Shown one piece after another: positions 1 through 5,726 of a DNA stretch of 7,692 bases. The position numbers were made by a program, and so were the translations under genes. Positions within the stretch are counted from its first letter, which is position 1, and each line of letters begins with the position of its first letter. The stretch comes from Armatimonadota bacterium (GTDB taxonomy: Bacteria > Armatimonadota > JAAZEB01): contig DUUU01000069.1 in NCBI GenBank assembly GCA_012841485.1, forward strand, positions 1 through 7,692. The letters run 5' to 3'. The notes below the pieces were generated by a model, which worked only from the letters and a program-made list of their open reading frames with translations, made no database searches and was not told the DNA's origin.

Positions 1-802
1 GGATCAGCTCCTCGGGAAGCGGATACGTCAACCCCAGCTTCAGGACGGATGCCTCAGGCATCACCTCTTTGACATACTGGTAGTTGATACCGGAGGTGAT
101 GACTCCCACCGCTTCGTCGCCCATCTCAACCACGTTGAGATCGGTGGTCTCGGCAAACCGGCGCAGGCGCTGCAGGCGTTCCTCTACGAAAACGTGGCGC
201 ACCCGCCCGTAGGCGGGGATCATCACGTACTTCTGCACGTCTCGCTCGAAGCGGCGCTCCGGTGGCGCCACCGGCTCGCCCAAGGAAACCACCGACTTGC
301 CGTGGTTCACCCGGGTGGTGGTTCGCAGGAGCACCGGCGTGTCGAACTCCTCGCTGAGCGCGAACGCGCGGAGCGTGAACTCCTTCGCCTCCTGGCTATC
401 CGCGGGTTCGAGCATCGGAATCTTAGCAAAGCGCGCGTAATGCCGGTTGTCCTGCTCATTCTGCGAGCTCTGCATGCCGGGGTCGTCCGCGCTCACAATC
501 ACCAGGCCGGCATTCACCCCGGTGTAGGCCGCGGTGAGCAGGGGATCCGCCGCGACGTTGACGCCGACGTGCTTCATCGTCGCCAACGCCCGCGCGCCAC
601 CGAATGCGGCGCCGATGGCGACTTCGAGCGCCACCTTCTCGTTCGGAGCCCACTCGGCATAGATGGTATCGTAGTGTCGGGCGATTGTCTCCAGAATCTC
701 GGTGCTGGGCGTACCCGGATAGCCGGCGGCTACGCGAACGCCAGCCTCATACGCGCCACGCGCGATTCCCTCATTTCCGGAGAGCAGAATGGTTTTACTC
801 AA
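1..802 (-). CDS. iorA: Indolepyruvate ferredoxin oxidoreductase, alpha subunit (N-terminal part, runs off the left edge)
   Basis: The enzyme converts arylpyruvates such as indolepyruvate, with CoA and oxidised ferredoxin, to aryl-acetyl-CoA, CO2 and reduced ferredoxin in the cytoplasm, during aromatic amino acid breakdown; it works as an alpha-beta complex with IorB. The visible 267 residues match the family closely: LLSGNEGIARGAYEAG at residues 6-21, GYPGTPSTEI at 27-36, AEWAPNEKVALE at 49-60 (E55 is the conserved glutamate of this thiamine diphosphate fold), then ATMKHVGVNVAADPL, SADDPGMQSSQNEQDNRHYA and VITSGINYQYVKEV. These cover the pyrimidine-binding domain and the start of the transketolase-C-like domain. 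The thiamine-diphosphate-binding and 4Fe-4S domains would lie off the window, as would a usual iorB. The TTG at 802 is the only well-supported start: it follows GGAGG (818-814, 11-base spacing), precedes the conserved SKTILLSGNE beginning, and an in-frame stop lies a short way upstream. Identity is very secure; the start is likely. Confidence 0.95.
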   Translation of the reverse strand, partial: MSKTILLSGNEGIARGAYEAGVRVAAGYPGTPSTEILETIARHYDTIYAEWAPNEKVALEVAIGAAFGGARALATMKHVGVNVAADPLLTAAYTGVNAGLVIVSADDPGMQSSQNEQDNRHYARFAKIPMLEPADSQEAKEFTLRAFALSEEFDTPVLLRTTTRVNHGKSVVSLGEPVAPPERRFERDVQKYVMIPAYGRVRHVFVEERLQRLRRFAETTDLNVVEMGDEAVGVITSGINYQYVKEVMPEASVLKLGLTYPLPEELI

Positions 803-893
803 GGATTGCCAAACCTCCGCAAACTGATCCGAGGCTGCACGGGGCAGTCACATGGGGCGGGACTGCAGAGTAGATGAAGTACCCGCTTCCTCC

Positions 894-922
894 AGTATAA
901 CGGGCTTTTCAGCATTCGTCAA
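894..922 (-). promoter_or_regulatory. Sigma-70-type promoter of iorA
   Basis: On the minus strand the sequence reads TTGACG (922-917), a 17-base spacer, then TATACT (899-894). These match the TTGACA and TATAAT consensus at five of six positions each with the ideal spacing, which is notable in such GC-rich DNA. Transcription would start near 887 and give a leader of about 85 bases before the TTG start of iorA. No leader ORF of any length or clear attenuator is visible between them. Confidence 0.8.
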
Positions 923-1063
923 TCATTGCGATTCCCACGCGCGTGGAGCAAATGGCCGCACGACGCCTCACCCTTTCCCGCACACGCCACCGAATCCTTG
1001 GCCCCTTGCCGGAAGCTCGCCTCGAATGAACTCTCTACCTGTGTCCATCTGCGGATCACGAGA

Positions 1064-1104
1064 CCACCGCGCGACACAATTCTCGCGGTGGCACCTCTTT
1101 TTTT
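1064..1104 (+). terminator. Terminator-like hairpin with T-run
   Basis: CCACCGCG (1064-1071) pairs perfectly with CGCGGTGG (1084-1091) across a 12-base loop, and after six bases a run of seven T follows (1098-1104). This is the layout of a rho-independent terminator on the plus strand. The gap between stem and T-run is a little long and the loop is large. No plus-strand gene lies upstream: iorA runs the other way. It may end a short unannotated transcript or protect the paralog pair from antisense transcription, or be a chance structure. Confidence 0.4.
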
Positions 1105-1336
1105 CTCGCGCGTATACGATAGTGGGACGGCGCCGGGCCCACGGCCGCGGCAAGCGCGAGAACACCCGCACCACTAAGGAGCAGGCGAGATACCGGGCTG
1201 TTCCACCGGGATCAACCGCGTCGGTGGTGATGTACCTCATCGCCGACGGTGTCGCACCGGGACGAAGACAGCAGTGGGCGGGAGCCAGAAGCGCGTGCTC
1301 TGCTCCCGGCTCGCGGAAATCGAATGGGAGGAGGAG

Positions 1337-2389
1337 GTGCAGGCGAAGGCCGAAGTTTTCTTTCTTTTGATCGCGGGCGTGCTGCTGGCACTCTTTGTCT
1401 CTGCCCGCGAGCAGGCGCCCTCGGCAAAGAGCGAGGGAACGCCCGAAGAAGAGCCGGTCCGGTCGGCCAAGACAGCCCCGGCCGTGCCCAAGTTTCTTGA
1501 ATCTGGAAACGCCGGTTGCCAGGAAGCGGCGAATTCCCCGCGCGAGAACGCGGAGGACCAGGTCAATTCCCTGAATCAAAAGGAGTTCCTGGCTGCCGTG
1601 CAAGCATCGGACGACCCGGCGGAGTGGAACGCGCCCGAGACATTCGCGGCTGTCTACATGAAGATGCTCCCTGAGAAGGAGCGGCGCCGGCGGCTCGCGC
1701 GGCTGGGTGCCGGCCCGAAGTGGAGCGAGGCCCGAATCGAGGCGGTGGACATCTACAACGCCGCCATCCGCCTCCACCTGGGCACGCGCCGGCGCATCCT
1801 GGCCGCCAGAGAGGGAGACAAGCAGTTTCGCCGGGCGCTCCGGCGGGAGTTCCCGGAAGTAGCGGCGCTGATTGTCCGATCCGCTCGAGAGGAACTCACC
1901 AATCAAGGCGGCGGGATTCAGGCCGACTATCTCGCCGGCGGATCCTACAGCTGCGTTTTCGACCTGTCGTCACTCCCGCGCACGATCGACGTGCGCCGCG
2001 TCGAGTTTGTTGGGCACATCATCCTCGGCCCAACCTGGAAGACCCAGGTATACGACGCCACCGTCCGGGAAGTCTGGATGACTTTCCCCTTTAGCGGGCT
2101 CAAGAAGCTGACGTTCGACCGACATTCCAACCATCCCGTATCTGTCGTGGGATGGGGGCGAGGCGGCGTGCGCCTGGGTCGAGGAGAACGCCGGCAACCC
2201 CGCGGCCAGCCCGGGTGGCGGCTCGTGGGGGATCACCGGCGAGCTAAGAGAGTGGAACGGAGGGTGCTGCGTGCTATGGCTCATCCTCGATTACGACTGC
2301 TGGTGATCCCCGTGCGTGCCAGGCGCGCTGCCAGCAGCCGCCCGGGCCCAATCGTGACCGCTCCCTACCTACATCGATACCGCAGATAA
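1337..2389 (+). CDS. Membrane-anchored protein of unknown family, first tandem paralog, C-terminus frameshifted
   Basis: I do not recognise the family. The chosen GTG at 1337 has GGGAGG (1326-1331) five bases upstream and gives a short tail, then a hydrophobic segment (about residues 6-22, EVFFLLIAGVLLALFV) followed by a charged, Pro/Ala/Glu-rich linker with a GCQE motif (Cys 61). An upstream ATG at 1274 is possible but adds a tail absent from the paralog. The central domain contains DDPAEWNAPET, AAVYMKMLPEKERRRRLA and WSEARIEA; 54 of 71 residues there match the gene at 2548. A beta-rich part follows (YSCVFDLSSLPRTIDVRRV, VREVWMTFPF). After about position 2116 homology stops in this frame and the tail turns Arg/Gly-rich up to the stop at 2389, while the expected C-terminus continues in another frame to 2306. 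It is therefore a decayed copy, a copy with a new tail, or a sequence error. The single anchor with a mainly soluble remainder suggests an extracytoplasmic domain. Confidence 0.6.
   Translation: MQAKAEVFFLLIAGVLLALFVSAREQAPSAKSEGTPEEEPVRSAKTAPAVPKFLESGNAGCQEAANSPRENAEDQVNSLNQKEFLAAVQASDDPAEWNAPETFAAVYMKMLPEKERRRRLARLGAGPKWSEARIEAVDIYNAAIRLHLGTRRRILAAREGDKQFRRALRREFPEVAALIVRSAREELTNQGGGIQADYLAGGSYSCVFDLSSLPRTIDVRRVEFVGHIILGPTWKTQVYDATVREVWMTFPFSGLKKLTFDRHSNHPVSVVGWGRGGVRLGRGERRQPRGQPGWRLVGDHRRAKRVERRVLRAMAHPRLRLLVIPVRARRAASSRPGPIVTAPYLHRYRR
2117..2306 (+). pseudogene. Displaced C-terminal coding segment of the first paralog
   Basis: Read one base later than the upstream frame, this stretch encodes a tail that aligns with the end of the intact paralog: CAWVEENAGNPAASPGGGSW here against CLWAEANAGNRAANPGGGQW there, then ITGELREW against VIGGYTEW, ending LDYDCW then TGA at 2304-2306 against IEYELC. 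The frame change (one base gained or two lost) falls between roughly 2117 and 2145, where neither frame aligns well. If joined to 1337-2116 it would give a protein of about 323 residues, close to the 330 of the second copy. Confidence 0.75.
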
Positions 2390-2413
2390 CCGGGATGAAC
2401 GCGGATGGAACGC
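2380..2413. repeat. Degenerate 10-base tandem repeat
   Basis: The units CCGCAGATAA, CCGGGATGAA and CGCGGATGGA follow one another without gaps, with a partial fourth unit beginning ACGC. Each shares a GAT core at the same offset. A related stretch, CCGCAGATGGACAC, occurs on the minus strand at 1041-1054 in the other large gap of this window, so the motif may be a dispersed intergenic element. Two sites are too few to prove this. Confidence 0.4.
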
Positions 2414-2495
2414 GCGCTCATTCTTCGTTTGCGATCCATGCAGGATCGTGATGGCTCGCGCGACACTCTCTCGAAAAACCACGAAGTGGACATTC

Positions 2496-2525
2496 GCACC
2501 CGCACGATACAACCCGTGCGGGTGC
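2496..2525. repeat. Perfect 11-bp inverted repeat upstream of the second paralog
   Basis: GCACCCGCACG (2496-2506) pairs with CGTGCGGGTGC (2515-2525) around an 8-base loop ATACAACC. The structure ends 22 bases before the ATG at 2548. There is no T-run on either side, so it is not a standard rho-independent terminator. It could be a 5' leader structure, a protein-binding site, or a factor-dependent terminator for the upstream copy. Confidence 0.6.
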
Positions 2526-2547
2526 TTGCGTGTACCAGGTGCAGAAG

Positions 2548-3540
2548 ATGCTGTCAAGAATGATCGCACTCCCCTTGATCGGAGTCATACTGCTGGCGGT
2601 TTTCTTCCTCGCCGCCAGGCTCGTGCTATTGCAAAAGGAGAGAACGGCAATCGAGGAGCCGATTCAGGCGGCCAAAACAGCCCCGGCAGCACAGGAGGCG
2701 TCGTGGCTTGGGCACACCGGTTGCCAGGAAATAGGGGAGCGCCAGAGCGAGGAGAGAGCACGCCAGGTAAGCGTGCTAGACCAGAAACAGTTCACCACTG
2801 CCGTGCAGTCCTCGGAAGACCCGGCGGTGTGGAACGCACCCGAGACGGTGGCAGCGGTTTACATGAAGCTGCTTCCCGAAAGCGAGCGCCGCCGGCGTCT
2901 GGCACAACTGGGCGTCGGTCCAGAGTGGAGCGAGGCCCGGATCGAGGCGCTCGACATCCATAACGGTGCCATCCGCTTGCGGCTTGGCAACCGCGGCATC
3001 CTCCTGACGGGCGACCTGGAAAGAAAGAAGTTCCGGAAGGCTCTTCGTGCCCAGTTCCCAGAGGCTTCGCTCCTGCTTGTTCGAGCCGTCGAGGGAATCT
3101 TCCCAAATGCGCCGGGTCTTGCCTCCGGTGGCGATTACCAATATAAGGGAGATTACACCTGCAAATTCGACTTGTCCACACTCCCGAAAAACGTCGACGT
3201 CCGTTGTGTCTGTTTCACGGGAAACGTTGGATGGGGGCATTCACGAGTCACAGGCCAATGGGACGCCTCTGTCAGAGGAGCGTGGATGGAGTTCCCGTTT
3301 GGCATCTACGAGGAGATCCGATTCAACCCGCCGGTGATGGAGCACAGCGAGCTCCCCCCGGGCCTCATGAGAACCTCCTCCGAGGATTGCACGGACGAAA
3401 TGTGCCTGTGGGCCGAAGCGAACGCCGGAAATCGCGCGGCCAATCCTGGAGGTGGCCAGTGGGGCGTGATCGGAGGATACACCGAATGGCATGTCACCGG
3501 CGGCGTCTATGAGATGAGAATTGAATACGAGTTGTGCTAG
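2548..3540 (+). CDS. Membrane-anchored protein of unknown family, second (intact) tandem paralog
   Basis: I do not recognise the family. From the ATG at 2548 the protein has 330 residues: a basic start (MLSRM), one hydrophobic anchor (about residues 6-28), an Ala/Glu-rich linker with GCQE (Cys 59), a conserved helical domain (about 78-182) with DPAVWNAPET, AVYMKLLPESERRRRLA, EWSEARIEA and KKFRKALRAQFPEASLLLVR, and a beta-rich C-terminal part (about 194-330) with YTCKFDLSTLPKNVDVRCVC, ANAGNRAANPGGGQWGV and a terminal Cys. Cysteines at 59, 205, 220, 222, 281, 286 and 330 would suit disulfides if the domain faces outward. An AGGTG lies six bases before this ATG; GTG codons at 2530 and 2539 are alternative starts, and the one at 2539 aligns with the GTG start of the first copy. 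It is the full-length partner of the frameshifted copy upstream and probably arose with it by duplication. No enzyme motif is visible. Confidence 0.85.
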   Translation: MLSRMIALPLIGVILLAVFFLAARLVLLQKERTAIEEPIQAAKTAPAAQEASWLGHTGCQEIGERQSEERARQVSVLDQKQFTTAVQSSEDPAVWNAPETVAAVYMKLLPESERRRRLAQLGVGPEWSEARIEALDIHNGAIRLRLGNRGILLTGDLERKKFRKALRAQFPEASLLLVRAVEGIFPNAPGLASGGDYQYKGDYTCKFDLSTLPKNVDVRCVCFTGNVGWGHSRVTGQWDASVRGAWMEFPFGIYEEIRFNPPVMEHSELPPGLMRTSSEDCTDEMCLWAEANAGNRAANPGGGQWGVIGGYTEWHVTGGVYEMRIEYELC

Positions 3541-3551
3541 CGGCTGGAGCA

Positions 3552-3593
3552 GCGCGGGGATTGATCCCGCGCGATGCCCCCGGGGCCGGCCCC
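3552..3593. terminator. GC-rich hairpins between convergent genes
   Basis: GCGCGGG (3552-3558) pairs with CCCGCGC (3566-3572) across a 7-base loop, and ten bases later lies the perfect palindrome GGGGCCGGCCCC (3582-3593). They sit in the 66-base gap between the stop of the plus-strand paralog and the stop of the minus-strand FHA gene, where a bidirectional terminator would be expected. There is no T-run on either strand, so intrinsic termination is unproven. Confidence 0.4.
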
Positions 3594-3606
3594 AACCGCG
3601 CTGCCC

Positions 3607-4230
3607 TCAGAAGCCGAAGTCACCCATCGGACCAGCAAGAGGGAACAGTTGGCGCAGGATGCTCTGGACGAGGAGGACGCTGATTCCAACCTGGAGCAGG
3701 GTGGAGAGCAGCGAGACGATCAGACACGTGGTGCCCAGCTGGCGATTCGCCGGGTGGGCCTTCTTCCGGTAGCTGAACGCGATCATAAAGCCAAAGGGAA
3801 TGGGAAGGAGCAACGCCGCCAGGTAGCAGAGGCATTCCAGCCAGGCGGACACCGGCTGGTCCAGCGCCCCTCCGGCGTCTGGCGCACCCGTGGCCTGCGG
3901 CAGGATCACCTTCAGGCGGACCGGCGGGTCGGGTGGCGCGGGCATCAGCAAGAGCTGGAAGACGCTCGCGCCCACCTGAAGGCAATCGCCCAAGCGCAGG
4001 TGTGCCTGCGCCGTTTGCTTGCCATTCACCCACACACCGTGCAGGCTCCCCGCGTCCTGAATCTGCGCGATGCTCCCGGACGTCTCCAGAATCGCGTGCG
4101 CGCGCGACACGGCGGCATCCTGGTCAAGAACCAGGTCGCACCCCGGACCCCGGCCAAGCGTCATGCGTCCATCCTTCACCTCGAACGCCTGTCCGGTGTA
4201 GGGCCCGGTCAATCCAACTAAGTAGGGCAT
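3607..4230 (-). CDS. FHA-domain protein with two C-terminal membrane segments
   Basis: FHA domains bind phosphothreonine peptides on partner proteins. Residues 5-93 of this 207-residue protein carry the fold: LTGPYTGQAFEV, LGR (Arg 27), VSRAHA (Ser 42, Arg 43, His 45) and DAGSLHGVWVNG (59-70). The usual S-x-N-G-T turn is S-L-H-G-V here, so the conserved Asn is His 64; this may weaken or change peptide binding. A Pro-rich linker (about 98-128) leads to two hydrophobic segments (about 131-152 and 166-190) joined by a basic loop (SYRKKAHPANR). With a cytoplasmic FHA domain the topology would be a hairpin with a short cytoplasmic tail. The ATG lies inside the end of nfo (13-base overlap), so translation is probably coupled; its own ribosome site is weak. 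It is last in a three-gene operon. The FHA call is firm; the biological partner is unknown, and no Ser/Thr kinase is visible in the window. Confidence 0.9.
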   Translation of the reverse strand: MPYLVGLTGPYTGQAFEVKDGRMTLGRGPGCDLVLDQDAAVSRAHAILETSGSIAQIQDAGSLHGVWVNGKQTAQAHLRLGDCLQVGASVFQLLLMPAPPDPPVRLKVILPQATGAPDAGGALDQPVSAWLECLCYLAALLLPIPFGFMIAFSYRKKAHPANRQLGTTCLIVSLLSTLLQVGISVLLVQSILRQLFPLAGPMGDFGF

Positions 4231-5087
4231 GTTGGCCCCGTCATGAGCGAGCGCAGGAGAGCCAGGTTCACCGGGTCCATCGCTCGCTTCTCCGCATCTA
4301 GCTTCGGCGTCTCCAGGATCCCGGGCAGGTGCTGCAGCCGGGGGTCATTCACCACCCACCGAAAGGCGTCCAGGCCGAGCATGCCCTGGCCGATCTGCTC
4401 GTGGCGATCCACCCGGCTGCCCAGCGGCTTCTTGGCATCGTTCAGGTGGATCGCGCGCAGGCGATGGATACCGACCAGACGGTCGAACTCCGCCATCACC
4501 TCCTCGTAGGCCTCTCTCGTGCGGATGTCATAGCCTGCCGCAAAGATGTGGCAGGTATCCAGGCAAACGCCCAGCCGCGAATCATCCTTCACCCGTTCAA
4601 AGATGCGCGGAAACTCCTCGAAGCGGCTCCCAAGGCTGTTCCCCTGGCCGGCGGTCGTCTCGAGAACGACCTCCACGCCCGAATCGGCGGTCGCGGCGAG
4701 CACCTCATCCAGGCTGGCGCACAGGCGCTCCGTGGCTTCCTCCACCGGCTCCTTGCCGGCGCTCCCCATGTGCGTCACCAGCGCCTTCACCCCAAGCATG
4801 TGGCAGCTCCAGATCTCGCTGATGAAACCCTCGACCGACTTGCGCCGCAACGCCTCGTTGGCAGACGCCATGTTGATCAGGTACGAGTCGTGGGCGATGA
4901 CCGGGCCAATCCCCGCCTCGGCGCATTGGCGCTGGAACTCCTGGCCCTCTGCTTCGGTGACCTCCCGCCGCGCCCACTGCTGTGGGCTCTTGGTGAATAT
5001 CTGGAGCGCCTCGCAACCGGCTTCCACGGCTTCCCGAACCGCCGTGCCGAAGCCCCCCGCGATGCGCATGTGTGCCCCCAGCCTCAT
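4218..5087 (-). CDS. nfo: Endonuclease IV (AP endonuclease)
   Basis: Endonuclease IV cuts the DNA backbone 5' of abasic sites in base excision repair and removes 3' blocking groups. The 289 residues span the whole TIM-barrel family (about 280-290 is usual). The expected metal ligands are all visible: His 66 (IAHDSYLINMA), His 106 (VTHMGS), Glu 143 (LETTAGQG), Asp 177 and His 180 (VCLDTCHIFAAGYD), His 214 (IHLNDAKKPLGSRVDRHEQIG, which also gives Asp 227 and His 229) and Glu 259 (ILETP). Such enzymes hold three zinc ions. The start is supported by AGGAGAG (5099-5093) five bases before the ATG, directly after the stop of the upstream hydrolase gene, so the two genes are almost certainly cotranscribed. 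Its own stop overlaps the FHA gene by 13 bases. The MRLGAHMRIAGG beginning is typical. Cytoplasmic, probably constitutive. Confidence 0.97.
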   Translation of the reverse strand: MRLGAHMRIAGGFGTAVREAVEAGCEALQIFTKSPQQWARREVTEAEGQEFQRQCAEAGIGPVIAHDSYLINMASANEALRRKSVEGFISEIWSCHMLGVKALVTHMGSAGKEPVEEATERLCASLDEVLAATADSGVEVVLETTAGQGNSLGSRFEEFPRIFERVKDDSRLGVCLDTCHIFAAGYDIRTREAYEEVMAEFDRLVGIHRLRAIHLNDAKKPLGSRVDRHEQIGQGMLGLDAFRWVVNDPRLQHLPGILETPKLDAEKRAMDPVNLALLRSLMTGPTCPT

Positions 5088-5099
5088 CCCGTCTCTCCT

Positions 5100-5726
5100 C
5101 TATATCCCCACCAGGAAGGGGTTCATCTGTCTCTCCCGGCCGATGGTCGTTCGCTGCCCATGCCCCGGGCAAACCACGGTCTCATCGGGGAGGGGCAGAA
5201 TGCGATCACGCAGCGTGCGCAAGAGCGTCCCATAGTCCCCCCCCGGCAGGTCGGTACGTCCAATAGAGCCAGCAAAGAGCGTGTCTCCGCTGAAGAGGAC
5301 GCCATCCCCGAGCAGGCAGATCCCTCCAGGCGTGTGCCCCGGCGTGTGCAGCACCGTGAAAACCAGCTTGCCGATATCGATACGGTCGCCATCCTGCAAC
5401 AGGCGCGTCGGCACCGGCCGCTCCGGCGGATCGCATCCCAGCCACTCCGCCTGCTCGTCCGCGGCTTCGAGGACCGGCACGTCATCGGCATGGATCAGGA
5501 GAGACGCGCCGGTCTCCGCCATGAAGAAGGCATCGCAGTATACGTGGTCAATATGCCCGTGCGTGTTGATCACATAGCGGAGGTTCCATCCCCCCTCGCG
5601 GATATGATCCAGCGCCGGCTCACTCTCGATTCCCGGGTCGAGGATCGCGGCCTCCTGGGTTTCTTCATCCACCACCAGGTATACGTTGTTCGCCAAGGGT
5701 CCGAGCACATAGCACTCTACCTTCAT
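5100..5726 (-). CDS. Metallo-beta-lactamase-fold hydrolase, glyoxalase II-like
   Basis: The 208-residue protein has the complete zinc-binding set of the glyoxalase II branch of the metallo-beta-lactamase superfamily: THGHIDH (His 56, His 58, Asp 60, His 61), HTPGHTPGG (His 131), SGDTLF (Asp 148) and CPGHG (His 189), plus IGRTDLPGGD at 155-164. Length and motif spacing match the small single-domain bacterial members often annotated as hydroxyacylglutathione hydrolase-like. The larger C-terminal glutathione-binding part of true glyoxalase II is absent, so the thioester substrate, if any, is unknown. No signal peptide is seen, so it should act in the cytoplasm. The ATG has GGAGG (5736-5732) five bases upstream. 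It is the first gene of the operon with nfo and the FHA gene; its stop is 12 bases from the nfo start and the nfo ribosome site begins right after it. The fold and catalytic motifs are certain; the exact reaction is not. Confidence 0.92.
   Translation of the reverse strand: MKVECYVLGPLANNVYLVVDEETQEAAILDPGIESEPALDHIREGGWNLRYVINTHGHIDHVYCDAFFMAETGASLLIHADDVPVLEAADEQAEWLGCDPPERPVPTRLLQDGDRIDIGKLVFTVLHTPGHTPGGICLLGDGVLFSGDTLFAGSIGRTDLPGGDYGTLLRTLRDRILPLPDETVVCPGHGQRTTIGRERQMNPFLVGI

Larger units (their letters stand above)
803..1336. other. Intergenic region between iorA and the first paralog
   Basis: These 534 bases separate divergent genes. They hold the iorA promoter and leader (803-922), a perfect 12-bp palindrome CCACGCGCGTGG (935-946), and a hairpin with a T-run on the plus strand (1064-1104). 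Open frames crossing the region on both strands have arginine- and proline-rich translations typical of GC-rich noncoding sequence, and none has a supported start. I see no tRNA. No convincing promoter for the plus-strand gene at 1337 could be found; a TATACG/TACGAT at 1113-1120 lacks a -35 partner. Confidence 0.6.
2307..2547. other. Spacer between the tandem paralogs with several short repeats
   Basis: Counting from the homologous stop of the first paralog, this spacer carries three kinds of structure. There are three consecutive related 10-base units at 2380-2409 (CCGCAGATAA, CCGGGATGAA, CGCGGATGGA). There is an inverted repeat CGATCC-ATGCA-GGATCG at 2432-2448. There is a perfect 11-bp hairpin at 2496-2525. 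No promoter close to consensus is evident, and open frames crossing it look like shadows. The region probably holds the regulatory signals of the second paralog. Confidence 0.5.

Noticed and set aside
848..853. Start-stop element ATGTGA in the iorA leader (minus strand)
   Set aside because: A minimal start-stop could affect translation, but no ribosome binding site precedes it and a six-base match is expected by chance.
194..877. A 227-codon open frame on the plus strand
   Set aside because: It is antisense to iorA, whose minus-strand translation matches the family along its whole visible length.
1113..1120. Possible -10 box (TATACG or TACGAT) for the first paralog
   Set aside because: There is no -35-like sequence 16-18 bases upstream, it lies just after the T-run hairpin, and it is over 200 bases from the start codon.
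968..1906. A 312-codon open frame on the minus strand
   Set aside because: It crosses the intergenic hairpin and the first paralog. The plus-strand frame is supported by strong homology to the second paralog, so this is a shadow.
3574..4221. A 215-codon open frame on the plus strand
   Set aside because: It is antisense to the FHA gene; the FHA motifs and membrane segments make the minus strand the real coding strand.
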